A DNA stretch of 64,000 nt from Nitrospiraceae bacterium (GCA_919902505.1 CAKKRE010000023.1:51013-115012), one strand, 5' to 3'. Shown: positions 7,364 to 16,397, numbered from the stretch's first letter. The notes: generated by a model not told the origin, from the sequence alone. Numbers and translations are program-made.

Positions 7364-10213
7364 GTGGCCAAGAAATACGTCTATTATTTCGGAGATGGGA
7401 AAGCCGAAGGCACCGGCAACATGAAGGAACTGCTCGGCGGCAAAGGCGCCGGACTGGCCGAGATGACGAACCTCAAAGTGTCCGTTCCCCCCGGCTTTAC
7501 GATTTCCACCGAAGCCTGCGTCGAATATTACAAACGCGGCAAGGCCTATCCTCCCGGCATGATGGACGAAGCGCTGCAGGCCCTGAAGCGGGTCGAGCGG
7601 TCGATGAAGGCCGGTTTCGGCGATCCGGACAATCCCTTGCTGGTGTCCGTGCGCTCCGGTGCCCGCGCATCCATGCCCGGCATGATGGATACCGTCTTGA
7701 ACGTCGGCCTGACGACCAAGACCGTGCACGGTCTGGCCCTCAAGACGAAGAACGAGCGGTTTGCACAGGACAGCTACCGCCGCTTCATCGGTATGTTCGG
7801 CAGCATCGTGATGGGGGTCAATCGCGAGCATTTCGAGGACATCCTCAAGCATAAGAAACGGGATCTCGGCGTGACGCAGGACACGCACCTCGATGCCAAG
7901 GCGCTCAAGGAACTCGTGGTCAGCTTCAAAGAGCTGGTGAAAGAAGAGACCAAACGGGATTTTCCCGATGATCCGCTCGAACAATTGCGCATGGCGATCA
8001 ACGCCGTGTTTTCCTCCTGGTACGGCGCCCGGGCGGTGACCTATCGACGACTCTACAATATTCCCGAGACGTGGGGAACGGCGGTCAACGTGGTCGCCAT
8101 GGTCTTCGGCAACATGGGCGAAACCAGCGGCACCGGCGTCGCGTTTACGCGCGATCCCGCGACCGGACAACGGAATTTCTTCGGTGAGTGTCTGACGAAC
8201 GCGCAGGGTGAAGACGTCGTCGCCGGTATCCGGACCCCGCTGCCCGTCAACGAACTCGAAAAGTTCATGCCGCAGGCGTACAAGGATCTCGAAGCGACCT
8301 ACAAAAAACTCGAGCGCCATTACCGCGACATGCTCGACCTGGAGTTCACGATCCAGGAAGGCAAGCTCTATATGTTGCAAACCCGCGTCGGGAAGCGCAC
8401 GGGTGTGGCGGCCGTCCGGATTGCGGTGGATATGGTGAAGGAAGGCCTCATTACCAAAAAGGAGGCGCTCCAGCGCATCGGGCCCGATCAACTGGCGCAG
8501 TATCTCTATCCCATTTTCGACGCGCAGGAAGAGTCGCGCTGCACGCCGCTCGGCAAGGGATTGCCGGCCGGTCCCGGCGCTGCCGCCGGAAAACTTGCGT
8601 TGACGGCGGATCGAGCGGTCGAGATGAAAGCCGCGGGCAATCGCGTGGTCCTTGTCCGGCAGGAAACCAGCCCGGACGATATTCACGGCATGAACGCGGC
8701 GTTAGGTTTTCTGACTGCGCGTGGCGGCATGACGTCCCACGCGGCCGTTGTGGCCCGGCAAATGGGCAAAGTCTGCGTGGCCGGCTGTGAAGCAATCGAG
8801 GTGTTGGATAGTCAGTCGGTGCGGATCGGGACCCAGGTGTTTCGCGAAGGCGAATACCTGTCGGTCAACGGTTCGACCGGCAACGTGTATGGCGGCGACA
8901 TTCCCGTCGTGGAATCAGAAGTGATTCAGGTGTTGCAGGGCAAGATGGAAGCCTCGGCTTCCGAGAAATACCAATTGTTCGAGTCGGTGCTGAAGTGGGC
9001 CGACGGAGTGCGCAAGCTGAAGGTCCGGGCGAATGCGGATGTGCCGGATCAGGCCCGTATTGCGCGCAGTTTCGGCGCCGAAGGTATTGGCCTGTGCCGT
9101 ACGGAACATATGTTCTTCGCCGAAGACCGTATCCAGATCATGCAGAAGATGATTCTGGCGCGGAAACGCGAAGAGCGGGAAATGTATCTGGATCAGCTGC
9201 TGCCGTTGCAGAAGCAGGATTTCATCGGTCTTTATCGCGAGATGAAGGGGTTCCCGGTCACGATCCGTCTGCTCGATCCGCCCCTGCACGAGTTCCTGCC
9301 GAAGCGCGAAGATCTCATGGTCGAAATTGCCCAGCTCGAACTCACCAGCGGCGCGCCGACGGTGTTGGAGGAAAAGAAGCGGTTGCTGGCTCGCGTGGAA
9401 GAGCTGCATGAGTTTAACCCCATGCTGGGTCTGCGCGGCTGCCGTCTCGGGATTACGATGCCGGAAATTACCAAGATGCAGGCGCGCGCGATCATCGAAG
9501 CGGCCTGCGAGCTGGCGAAGGAAGGCACCAAGATCGTGCCTGAGATCATGATTCCCTTGGTCGGCATGGTCTCGGAAATGAAGGCGCAGAAAGATCTGGT
9601 CCGCGAAGTGGCCACGGACACGATGAAGCGGTACGGCGTGAAATTGTCGTACCTGGTCGGCACCATGATCGAATTGCCGCGCGCCGCCGTGACCGCCGAT
9701 CGTATCGCGGAGGAGGCCGAGTTCTTCTCCTTCGGGACGAACGATCTGACCCAGACGACGTTCGGGTTCTCCCGCGACGACGCTGCGAAGTTCATCGATT
9801 TCTATAAGACGGCCAATATTCTCGACAGCGATCCGTTTGCGGTGCTGGATCGGGAAGGCGTCGGATCGCTCATGCGCACGGCCATTGTGGGCGGACGCAA
9901 AACCCGTCCCACGATCAAGTTGGGCATCTGCGGCGAGCATGGCGGCGATCCCAGTTCCGTGGAATTCTGTCATCAGTTGGGCCTGGATTATGTGAGCTGC
10001 TCGCCCTACAGGGTCGGCATTGCGCGATTGGCTGCGGCACAGGCGGCGCTGGCGGAGGCTGAAACGGAAAAAGCCAAGCCGAAGAAAGTTCAACCGAGCA
10101 CCAAGCGGGTGGCGAAATCCAAGCCGGCCAAGAAGTCCGCAACGCATGCGCCGGTGAAGAAACGGCCCGCCGCCAAGCGTGTGGTCCGTCGCCCCAAGCG
10201 TACGAAACGGTGA
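7364..10213 (+). CDS. ppdK: Pyruvate, phosphate dikinase with lysine-rich C-terminal tail
   Basis: Interconverts pyruvate, ATP and Pi with PEP, AMP and PPi, supplying PEP for biosynthesis; in reverse-TCA autotrophs it is a key anaplerotic step. The 949-residue product has the ATP-grasp domain first, then the swivelling phosphohistidine domain with GGMTSHAAVVARQMG (His 459), and the PEP-binding barrel ending with LGICGEHGGDPSSVEF. Residues from about 902 to 949 form an extra tail of Lys, Pro and Ala (KKSATHAPVKKRPAAKR and similar) resembling a histone H1 tail and absent from the usual family end. The start is GTG 7364 after AGGAGAG. The stop overlaps ribD by 4 nt. Confidence 0.97.
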   Translation: MAKKYVYYFGDGKAEGTGNMKELLGGKGAGLAEMTNLKVSVPPGFTISTEACVEYYKRGKAYPPGMMDEALQALKRVERSMKAGFGDPDNPLLVSVRSGARASMPGMMDTVLNVGLTTKTVHGLALKTKNERFAQDSYRRFIGMFGSIVMGVNREHFEDILKHKKRDLGVTQDTHLDAKALKELVVSFKELVKEETKRDFPDDPLEQLRMAINAVFSSWYGARAVTYRRLYNIPETWGTAVNVVAMVFGNMGETSGTGVAFTRDPATGQRNFFGECLTNAQGEDVVAGIRTPLPVNELEKFMPQAYKDLEATYKKLERHYRDMLDLEFTIQEGKLYMLQTRVGKRTGVAAVRIAVDMVKEGLITKKEALQRIGPDQLAQYLYPIFDAQEESRCTPLGKGLPAGPGAAAGKLALTADRAVEMKAAGNRVVLVRQETSPDDIHGMNAALGFLTARGGMTSHAAVVARQMGKVCVAGCEAIEVLDSQSVRIGTQVFREGEYLSVNGSTGNVYGGDIPVVESEVIQVLQGKMEASASEKYQLFESVLKWADGVRKLKVRANADVPDQARIARSFGAEGIGLCRTEHMFFAEDRIQIMQKMILARKREEREMYLDQLLPLQKQDFIGLYREMKGFPVTIRLLDPPLHEFLPKREDLMVEIAQLELTSGAPTVLEEKKRLLARVEELHEFNPMLGLRGCRLGITMPEITKMQARAIIEAACELAKEGTKIVPEIMIPLVGMVSEMKAQKDLVREVATDTMKRYGVKLSYLVGTMIELPRAAVTADRIAEEAEFFSFGTNDLTQTTFGFSRDDAAKFIDFYKTANILDSDPFAVLDREGVGSLMRTAIVGGRKTRPTIKLGICGEHGGDPSSVEFCHQLGLDYVSCSPYRVGIARLAAAQAALAEAETEKAKPKKVQPSTKRVAKSKPAKKSATHAPVKKRPAAKRVVRRPKRTKR

Positions 10214-11337
10214 GGTTGTCTTCCCGCGATCGTGAATACATGACCCTGGCGCTTCGCCTCGCGGCGAAGGGCCGGGGATCCACCAGCCCGAATCCCATGG
10301 TCGGCGCATTGGTGGTGACCCGCGGCCGGATCGTCGGTCAGGGTTCCCATCGCAAAGCCGGCGGTCCACATGCCGAAGTCATCGCCCTCAGCCAGGCCGG
10401 CTCACGGGCTAAAGGCGGCACCCTCTACGTCACCCTCGAACCCTGCAGTCATCTCAAAAAACGCACTCCACCCTGTGTTCCGCTGGTCATTGCCTCCGGA
10501 GTCCGCCGCGTCGTGGTGGCCATGGTCGATGCCAACCCGCAGGTGAAGGGCAATGGGGTTGCGCAGCTGACGCGGGCGGGAATTCGTGTCGATGTCGGTT
10601 GCTGCGAGGCCGATGCGAGGCAGCTCAATGAAGCCTATCTTCATTGGGTGCAGACCGGCCGTCCGTTTACGATCCTGAAAGCCGGGATGACGCTGGACGG
10701 GCAGATCGCCACTGCGAAGGGCGAGTCGCAATGGATTACGGATGAGGCCGCCAGACAGCAGGCTCATCGATTGCGCGCCGATGCGGATGCCATTCTGGTA
10801 GGGATCGGCACAGTGTTACGCGACAATCCACAGTTGACCGCCCGGCTGATCGACGACCCGGCGCGGTTGGCTCCGCGGCAGCCGTTGCGCATTGTGGTCG
10901 ATAGTCGATTGCGTATTCCCCTCAAGGCCAAGGTGCTGCAGGACCAGCAGACGGCTCACACGTTGATCGCTACGACAACGGCAGCTTCAGGGCGTAAAAT
11001 TGCGCTTCTGAGGAAGAGGGGGATCGATGTGTTGGTCTTACCGAAGGCTGGTGGCCATGTGAACTTGCCGGTGTTGTGGGCGCGCCTCGGTCAGCTCGGC
11101 GTCACAACGGTCTTGGTCGAAGGCGGCAGCGACCTGAACGCGGCCGTGCTGCAAGCCGGATTGCCCCAGCGATTGATGTGTTATGTCGCCCCGTTGCTGC
11201 TCGGCGGGCAGGATGCGAAAGGAATCTTCGGCGGGCAGTCGCCGCACCGACTTCAGAATGCCGTACCCCTGAAGAATCTGCGCATCGAGCCGGTGGGGCG
11301 TGATATGTTGATACAGGCTGATTTCTCGACTCGCTAG
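10210..11337 (+). CDS. ribD: Bifunctional riboflavin biosynthesis deaminase/reductase RibD
   Basis: Carries out the deamination and ring-side-chain reduction steps of riboflavin synthesis. The 375-residue product has an N-terminal CMP/dCMP-deaminase-type zinc domain (HAEVIALSQAG, LEPCSHLKKRTPPC) and a C-terminal reductase domain (AGMTLDGQIATAKGESQWI, LRDNPQLTAR, VLVEGGSDLNAAVL). It begins with a GTG that overlaps the ppdK stop (GTGA), implying coupled translation. ribE, the riboflavin synthase, lies 3.5 kb downstream after four unrelated genes. Confidence 0.96.
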   Translation: MRLSSRDREYMTLALRLAAKGRGSTSPNPMVGALVVTRGRIVGQGSHRKAGGPHAEVIALSQAGSRAKGGTLYVTLEPCSHLKKRTPPCVPLVIASGVRRVVVAMVDANPQVKGNGVAQLTRAGIRVDVGCCEADARQLNEAYLHWVQTGRPFTILKAGMTLDGQIATAKGESQWITDEAARQQAHRLRADADAILVGIGTVLRDNPQLTARLIDDPARLAPRQPLRIVVDSRLRIPLKAKVLQDQQTAHTLIATTTAASGRKIALLRKRGIDVLVLPKAGGHVNLPVLWARLGQLGVTTVLVEGGSDLNAAVLQAGLPQRLMCYVAPLLLGGQDAKGIFGGQSPHRLQNAVPLKNLRIEPVGRDMLIQADFSTR

Positions 11338-11344
11338 GAGCGTT

Positions 11345-12676
11345 GTGCGACATTCTTTCCGGCCCTTCGGCCGATTTCACCAACGCAGACTTTTCCTGCT
11401 CCCGGTTCTCTTCTCGTGCCTGCTATGGGCGAGTCTTTCGATTCCGGCCACCCACGCCGCGGAGGAGGGGGCCTCGACCGACCTGGCCTCGCAGGTCTGG
11501 CAATATCTCACGACCCAGGATGCCGAACAGCAGCGCACCGTACTCGCGTCGATTGTGCAGCGACCGGACGCGACGGTGCAGGTCGTACAGGAACTGTTGC
11601 GCAAAGGTCCGCCTCACGGGTTGCAGCCCGTGGGACTCCTGCCGGATGAGCAGATCGTCGTCCGCGAACGACCGTATCGGCTGAGTCTGTCCGTTCCTCA
11701 GAGTTATGAACCGACCAGAGACTATGCCCTGATCGTCTGTCTCCATGGCGCAGGATTCACCGGCGAGGCCTACTTGGATCGATGGAAATCACGCTTGGGC
11801 GAGGGCTATATCCTTGCTTGTCCGACGTATCCTGCCGGAGCCTGGTTCACCAGGCGCGCGGAAGATCTGGTGCTGGCGACCGTGCAGGCCGTGCAGCAGC
11901 GGTACCGGATCGATCCCAACCGCATCTTCCTGAGCGGCATGTCCAACGGCGGTATCGGCGCCTGGCTGATCGGCATGCATCATGCGCCCCTGTTTGCCGG
12001 ACTTGCGCCGATGGCCAGCGGAATCGATGACGTCTTGTTTCCGTTTCTGGAAAACCTCCGCACGACGCCGACCTATATCATTCACGGATCACAGGATCAG
12101 GTGATGCCGGTGGAGTTGAGCCGGAAGCTGGCAGGAGAACTGAAAAACCTGGGATACCCCTACATCTATCGCGAGCATGATCGCACCCATGCGATGGCCG
12201 GGGGCCACTTTTTTCCGCGTGAAGAACTTCCCGATCTGGTGAAGTGGTTCGACGATCAGCGCCGGACGCCGGTCCCGAAGGCGCTGACGGTGGTGCGTGA
12301 CGCCAGCCATTTGCTGCCGTTCGGTTGGGTACGGATCGATGCGACGGACCAGATCGCCTCCTTTTCAGAGGATCTGGTCGATAAACGGGACGACGACATC
12401 CGGCATCGCACCTACGCCAGGTTGATCGCACAGGTGGCCGGGCCGAACCGGATCGAGGTCAAGACTGATCGTGTCCGGCAATACACGTTGTTCCTGAACG
12501 AAGACCTTGTCGATCTGTCGAAGCCGGTCATCATCACCACCGATGGGCAGGTTTCCTTCGAGGGCGTCGTCACGCCACAGGTCGACACGCTGCTGCGGCA
12601 GGCGCGTCTCAGACAAGACCCCGGACAACTCTACCCCGCTCAGCTGACCCTCTCAGTGCCGCAACGGCCTTCATGA
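11345..12676 (+). CDS. Secreted alpha/beta-hydrolase, PHB-depolymerase/prolyl-oligopeptidase-like esterase
   Basis: A 443-residue exported protein with a signal peptide ending near THAAEE. The hydrolase domain has YALIVCLHGAGFTGE (oxyanion region), the nucleophile elbow SGMSNGGIG with Ser 200, an acid in HGSQDQVMP, and a likely catalytic His in DRTHAMAGGHFF. About 130 residues follow the hydrolase and match nothing I recognise. The true substrate is unknown. The start is a GTG 8 bp after ribD, and its stop overlaps the next gene by 4 nt, so the three genes look cotranscribed. Confidence 0.8.
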   Translation: MRHSFRPFGRFHQRRLFLLPVLFSCLLWASLSIPATHAAEEGASTDLASQVWQYLTTQDAEQQRTVLASIVQRPDATVQVVQELLRKGPPHGLQPVGLLPDEQIVVRERPYRLSLSVPQSYEPTRDYALIVCLHGAGFTGEAYLDRWKSRLGEGYILACPTYPAGAWFTRRAEDLVLATVQAVQQRYRIDPNRIFLSGMSNGGIGAWLIGMHHAPLFAGLAPMASGIDDVLFPFLENLRTTPTYIIHGSQDQVMPVELSRKLAGELKNLGYPYIYREHDRTHAMAGGHFFPREELPDLVKWFDDQRRTPVPKALTVVRDASHLLPFGWVRIDATDQIASFSEDLVDKRDDDIRHRTYARLIAQVAGPNRIEVKTDRVRQYTLFLNEDLVDLSKPVIITTDGQVSFEGVVTPQVDTLLRQARLRQDPGQLYPAQLTLSVPQRPS

Positions 12677-13479
12677 GCAGGTTCAGGCCGGTCGCGCGAC
12701 GAGCCGGCCTGATCGGGGTCGTGCTCACAGCCGGGCTGGCGGTCCTCGCGTCCGTCGGGCGAACTGAACCGGACCGGTGCTCCCTTCCCGCACACCATGC
12801 CGGTGTCGTCTTTCCGCTGGACCAAGTCGAGGCCGCCTGGGCCTGCCGACTCGAGCCGATCGTCACGCATTACACCACCGCCAATAAAGTCGGACCACAA
12901 CGCACGCCTTTGCCGCAACCGGTCTTCCTTTATCTCCTGGATCATCCGGTGATGGCCGCCATGCTGGTCAACCGCCTCGATCTCGGGCTGTATAAGGCCG
13001 AGCAGCGCGGGCAGGGGGAGTTCTGGGCCACCGACGGGGAAGGCACGGAAGGGATCGTCCAGTCCCTGTTTCGGGATCCTGCGACGCGTATCTATTACGT
13101 CGAAGGAAGCCATGACGGACGGTTTCTCCCGCGGGTGAGCGGCAAGGCCGTGGTCTTATTGAGCCTGCACCCTGTGACCGACAACCGGGGAGTCGAATCG
13201 ATCGACAGTACGATGGTCGCGTACCTGCGACTCGACAATCGCTTCTTGTCGGGGATGCTGTCGCTGCTCCGTCCGCTGATCGGGAATGTGGTGAATCGTC
13301 AGATCCTGAAAGCCTTCGATGCCGCCCGCCGGTTGGGTGGCGCGATGCGCGAACATCCCGAGCAGGTCCTGTTTGAAGCCACGGATCCACCGGCTCTGCC
13401 GGATGACGAGGTGGCCTTCTTGAAAGCCGCCCTTGCGGGTCTGCACAATCCTGTCGAATCGCTTCGCCCAACCCCCTGA
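12673..13479 (+). CDS. Hypothetical exported protein
   Basis: A 268-residue protein whose N terminus looks like a signal peptide (MSRFRPVARRAGL, then a hydrophobic stretch to about residue 30). The mature part has two early cysteines (DRCSLPAHH and AWACRLEP), a block VFLYLLDHPVMAAMLVNRLDLGLYKAEQ, and a C-terminal half with predicted amphipathic helices around SGMLSLLRPLIGNVVNRQI. No family was recognised. Its ATG overlaps the esterase stop (ATGA), so the two proteins may act together. The MFS gene follows after 10 bp. Confidence 0.75.
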   Translation: MSRFRPVARRAGLIGVVLTAGLAVLASVGRTEPDRCSLPAHHAGVVFPLDQVEAAWACRLEPIVTHYTTANKVGPQRTPLPQPVFLYLLDHPVMAAMLVNRLDLGLYKAEQRGQGEFWATDGEGTEGIVQSLFRDPATRIYYVEGSHDGRFLPRVSGKAVVLLSLHPVTDNRGVESIDSTMVAYLRLDNRFLSGMLSLLRPLIGNVVNRQILKAFDAARRLGGAMREHPEQVLFEATDPPALPDDEVAFLKAALAGLHNPVESLRPTP

Positions 13480-13489
13480 TGAGACATCC

Positions 13490-14665
13490 ATGACCACCTC
13501 GCGCAGTTTTTTCTACCTCTGCACCCTTGGCGTGTTCTGCTTCATCAGCTACAACCTTGTCCGCATGCCGGTCTTATCCCTCTTTGCAGAATCGCTGGGT
13601 GCAGGCCCTGAGCGGATCGGGTTGATCGTGTCGGTCTCGACCATCACCGGTGTGTTGCTGAAATTACCCTCGGGCGCCCTTTCCGATATCTATGGACGGA
13701 AGATGCTGCTGCGTATCGGCGTGGTGGCGTTCGGACTGCCGCCGTTCATCTACCCCTTCATCTCGGATCTCAACGCGCTTACGGCGCTGCGGTTTGTGCA
13801 TGGCCTGGCCACGGCCATCTTCGCGCCGAGTGCCCTGGCCACCGTGGCCGATCTGTATAAGGAACGGCGCGGCGCAGCGCTGGGAACCTATACGGCCTGC
13901 ACCCAATCCGGTTCTCTGCTCGGCCCGTTCCTGGGTGGCTGGTTGGCCTACACGGCAGGATTTCCCACGGCCTTCGTGACGGCCGGAGTGTTCGGCTGTA
14001 TCGCGATCCTGATCTTTTTCAGTCTCCATCTGGATGAACCGCCACCGCGCGTGCGCGAGCGGGGTTTGGCACCGGTCATGGCTGAGATGGGGAAAAGGTT
14101 CCTCGCCGTGGCGCGCAACCGGAAGGTGTTGATCACCAGTTCAACAGATGCCGCCAAGATGGTGGCCAACGGCGCCCTGATGGCATTCCTGCCGCTGTAT
14201 GGTCTTTCAGTCGGCCTCAACGCGGGACAGGTGGGGCTGCTGTTTAGTGTGCAGGCGGTGACGTCGTTTCTCTCCAAGCCGGTGATGGGGCGCGTGTCGG
14301 ACCGGGTGGGGAGGCAGCCGTTGATTGTGATCGGTCTCCTGATTTGTGCTGCGACGTTCATCAGCATGCCCCATGTCGGCTCATTTGCCCTGTTGCTGGT
14401 GCTGTCGTCCGGGTTCGGATTCGGAGAGGCGGTGGTGTCGTCGTCGTCCGCCGCGCTGGTCGCAGACAGTTCCGAATTCAAGCGATTGGGGGCGGGGATG
14501 GGTATGCAGGGGACGGTGATGGATATCGGCCATGCCAGCGGGCCGCTGCTGGCCGGTTTTCTGATCGCCCATGTGAGTTATCAGGGGGCCTTTGCCGTGA
14601 TTGCCGGTCTCCAGATCCTTGCGGCCATCGCCTTCTGGGCCACGATGAGAACTCTCTCGCGGTAG
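13490..14665 (+). CDS. MFS transporter
   Basis: A 391-residue major facilitator protein with about twelve transmembrane segments. The loop 2-3 signature is present as SGALSDIYGRKMLLR, with the matching copy in the second half SKPVMGRVSDRVGRQPLIV. The arrangement suits a drug/H+ antiporter-type efflux carrier, but no substrate can be named. The start is ATG 13490, which places the first helix at the N terminus; an upstream in-frame GTG would overlap the preceding gene and adds no family sequence. It follows the unknown exported protein by 10 bp. Confidence 0.88.
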   Translation: MTTSRSFFYLCTLGVFCFISYNLVRMPVLSLFAESLGAGPERIGLIVSVSTITGVLLKLPSGALSDIYGRKMLLRIGVVAFGLPPFIYPFISDLNALTALRFVHGLATAIFAPSALATVADLYKERRGAALGTYTACTQSGSLLGPFLGGWLAYTAGFPTAFVTAGVFGCIAILIFFSLHLDEPPPRVRERGLAPVMAEMGKRFLAVARNRKVLITSSTDAAKMVANGALMAFLPLYGLSVGLNAGQVGLLFSVQAVTSFLSKPVMGRVSDRVGRQPLIVIGLLICAATFISMPHVGSFALLLVLSSGFGFGEAVVSSSSAALVADSSEFKRLGAGMGMQGTVMDIGHASGPLLAGFLIAHVSYQGAFAVIAGLQILAAIAFWATMRTLSR

Positions 14666-14674
14666 TGCTATAAT
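14645..14674 (+). promoter_or_regulatory. Candidate promoter for the small membrane peptide and ribE
   Basis: A perfect -10 hexamer TATAAT (14669-14674) with a partial -35 ATGAGA 18 bp upstream. It lies just after the MFS stop and 55 bp before the 35-residue ORF. A GC hairpin (GCCGCC and GGCGGC, 14675-14700) follows in the leader. No recognisable FMN riboswitch is present. Confidence 0.4.
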
Positions 14675-14728
14675 GCCGCCGCTTTTCGCCTGGGGGCGGC
14701 CACATTTTTCAAAAGGAAGCGGAGAAGG

Positions 14729-14836
14729 ATGGACACGGATTTTATCGAAACGCTGCAGCGCGGCATTGCCGTCGTGGGCGGCATCGGACTACTGGGTTTT
14801 TGTCTCTATCTCTTGAAGACTCGCAAGGGAGCGTAA
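14729..14836 (+). CDS. Small single-pass membrane peptide (35 aa)
   Basis: A short ORF encoding MDTDFIETLQRGIAVVG followed by a hydrophobic helix (about residues 12-30) and a basic end KTRKGA. It has a good ribosome-binding site (GGAGAAGG) 1-8 nt before its ATG and ends 3 bp before the ribE start, so it is probably translated with ribE. No family was recognised. It could be a genuine membrane microprotein or only a leader that aids ribE translation. Confidence 0.55.
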   Translation: MDTDFIETLQRGIAVVGGIGLLGFCLYLLKTRKGA

Positions 14837-14839
14837 GCC

Positions 14840-15496
14840 ATGTTCAGCGGCATCGTGGAAGAGATGGGCGCGATCTCCATACTGAATAAGGGGCTGGCCG
14901 GCACGCGTCTGACCATCATCGCCTCGACGATCATGAGCGACCTTACCATCGGCGCCAGCGTGAGTGTGAACGGCACCTGCCTGACGGCGGTCGCCAGAAC
15001 CGACCATGACTTCTCGGTCGATGTCTCGCCTGAAACCCTCGCGGTGACGACGCTCGGCGGTCTCACGTCCGGCTCGCCCGTGAATCTGGAACGCGCCATG
15101 AAGTTGAACGAGCGCATCGGCGGGCACATGGTGTCCGGGCACGTGGACGGGATCGGCGCTATCCGGAGCCGGCATCAGGACGGGAATGCGCTGATCCTGG
15201 AGATTGAAGCGCCGACGGAGATTCTGCGCCTCTGTGTCCCGAAGGGATCGATCACGGTCGATGGCATCAGTCTCACCATCAACGACGTGACCGACCGCTC
15301 CTTTGTCGTCTCGATCATTCCCCACACCGCGAAAGTCACCACGTTCGGCCTGAAACAGGTCGGCGACAAGGTGAACCTGGAATCGGACCTGATCGGGAAA
15401 TACGTAGAGCGCCTGCTCCAGGAGCGCGGCATCCTCCCACCCAAACCCAGTCCGGTCATCGATACGGATTATCTGAAGCGACGGGGATTGATCTGA
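14840..15496 (+). CDS. ribE: Riboflavin synthase alpha subunit
   Basis: Dismutates two 6,7-dimethyl-8-ribityllumazine molecules to riboflavin. The 218-residue product shows the two tandem lumazine-binding domains typical of the enzyme: the first begins MFSGIVEEMGAI and contains VSVNGTCLTAV and GGHMVSGHVDG; the second contains GSITVDGISLTINDV and IPHTAKVTTF. Length is normal. The start is ATG 14840. ribD is in the same direction 3.5 kb upstream; ribBA and ribH are not in the window. Confidence 0.96.
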   Translation: MFSGIVEEMGAISILNKGLAGTRLTIIASTIMSDLTIGASVSVNGTCLTAVARTDHDFSVDVSPETLAVTTLGGLTSGSPVNLERAMKLNERIGGHMVSGHVDGIGAIRSRHQDGNALILEIEAPTEILRLCVPKGSITVDGISLTINDVTDRSFVVSIIPHTAKVTTFGLKQVGDKVNLESDLIGKYVERLLQERGILPPKPSPVIDTDYLKRRGLI

Positions 15497-15523
15497 AACA
15501 TTGGATGCAAGTCCCGGTCAAGA

Positions 15524-15560
15524 TTGACAGCACAGGTCTATCTGTATATCCTTCCGTATA
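15524..15560 (+). promoter_or_regulatory. vapBC promoter with overlapping operator-like palindrome
   Basis: A consensus -35 TTGACA (15524-15529), 17 bp, and -10 TATCCT (15547-15552). An inverted repeat GTATAT-N8-ATATAC (15544-15563) covers the -10. This is where an AbrB-type VapB antitoxin would be expected to bind for autoregulation, but binding is inferred. Confidence 0.55.
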
Positions 15561-15583
15561 TACTTCGGCGGAAAGGAATTGTC

Positions 15584-15826
15584 GTGACAAAAAAGACGAC
15601 GCGCGTATTCTTGAGCGGAAACAGCCAGGCAGTCAGAATCCCAAGGGAATTTCATCTCGAAGGGGATGAAGTCGAGATAGAGCGAAAGGGCAACACTCTC
15701 GTGCTCCGTCCTAAAAAGAAATCGTGGTCGCTCTTGGACGAGAGCCTGGGAAAATTTACGAAGGACTTCATGGAGAAGGGCCGTAAACAGCCGGCGGCGC
15801 AGAAGCGCACACGTCCATTTTCATGA
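15584..15826 (+). CDS. vapB: VapB-type antitoxin, SpoVT/AbrB fold
   Basis: An 80-residue antitoxin with the swapped-hairpin AbrB N terminus (TTRVFLSGNSQAVRIPREF, EVEIERKGNTLVLRP) that binds DNA, and a C-terminal tail that would wrap the toxin. GTG 15584 is preferred because it follows GGAAAGGA and lies downstream of the promoter; an upstream in-frame start would lie within the promoter. The stop overlaps the toxin ATG (ATGA), typical of coupled vapBC operons. Confidence 0.88.
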   Translation: MTKKTTRVFLSGNSQAVRIPREFHLEGDEVEIERKGNTLVLRPKKKSWSLLDESLGKFTKDFMEKGRKQPAAQKRTRPFS

Positions 15827-16221
15827 AGGTCATGCTCGATACCAATATCTGTATCTATTTGATTAAGAAACAGCCCTCCTCTGTCCTCGAGCGATTTCAC
15901 ACATTTCCCGTTGGAGACATCGGGATCTCAATCATCACATTGGCCGAACTGGACTATGGTGTTGCCAAGAGCCGGAGTCACGTTCGCAATCGCGCAGCAC
16001 TGGAGCAATTCGTCGCCCCGCTCGAGGTCGCTGATTTCGATAGAGAGGCAGCGCGGATCTACGGACGAATTCGCGCTTCACTGGAAGTAAAAGGCACACT
16101 TGTTGGCGGAATGGATCTCTTGATCGCTGCGCATGCGATCAGTCTCGGCGCTCGGCTCGTGACCAATAATCTGCGCGAATTTCGGCGTATCCCAGGTCTT
16201 CGAGTCGAAAACTGGGTTTAA
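15823..16221 (+). CDS. vapC: VapC-type PIN-domain ribonuclease toxin
   Basis: A 132-residue PIN-domain endoribonuclease, toxin partner of VapB. The acidic metal site is intact: Asp 6 in MLDTNICIYL, Glu 42 in ITLAELDYG, the acid in GGMDLLIAAHA, and the final NNLREFRRIPGL region. VapC enzymes usually cleave tRNA, but the target here is unknown. Its TAA stop forms the first bases of a fold-back, MITE-like element, so insertion of that element abuts or supplies the stop codon. Confidence 0.92.
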   Translation: MKVMLDTNICIYLIKKQPSSVLERFHTFPVGDIGISIITLAELDYGVAKSRSHVRNRAALEQFVAPLEVADFDREAARIYGRIRASLEVKGTLVGGMDLLIAAHAISLGARLVTNNLREFRRIPGLRVENWV

Positions 16222-16397
16222 CCCGGATTATTCATGAATGCCGCCGCGAGGCGTTCGAGACGGAAGCCCGCCGAGGCTGCTCGCATGTGAGGCCGACGCA
16301 GGCGTACTCGCAGTCCGTCGAGGAGGCCGAACGAGAACAGCCTCGCCGGGCGAGAGGATCGGACGCCGGAGCAGGTATTCATGAATAGTCCGGGTTA
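16219..16397. repeat. MITE-like fold-back element with 21-bp terminal inverted repeats
   Basis: A 179-bp element bounded by inverted repeats at 16219-16239 and 16377-16397. Both read TAACCCGGA then TATTCATGAAT, apart from one differing base between those blocks. The interior is GC-rich with further inverted stretches (GAGGCTG... and CAGCCTC). It contains no ORF of its own, starts at the vapC stop and ends 35 bp before higA. The structure suggests a non-autonomous mobile element or a REP/BIME-type sequence. Confidence 0.75.

Noticed and set aside
14675..14728. FMN riboswitch upstream of ribE
   Set aside because: Only a simple GC hairpin is present; the conserved multi-helix FMN-aptamer sequence is absent.
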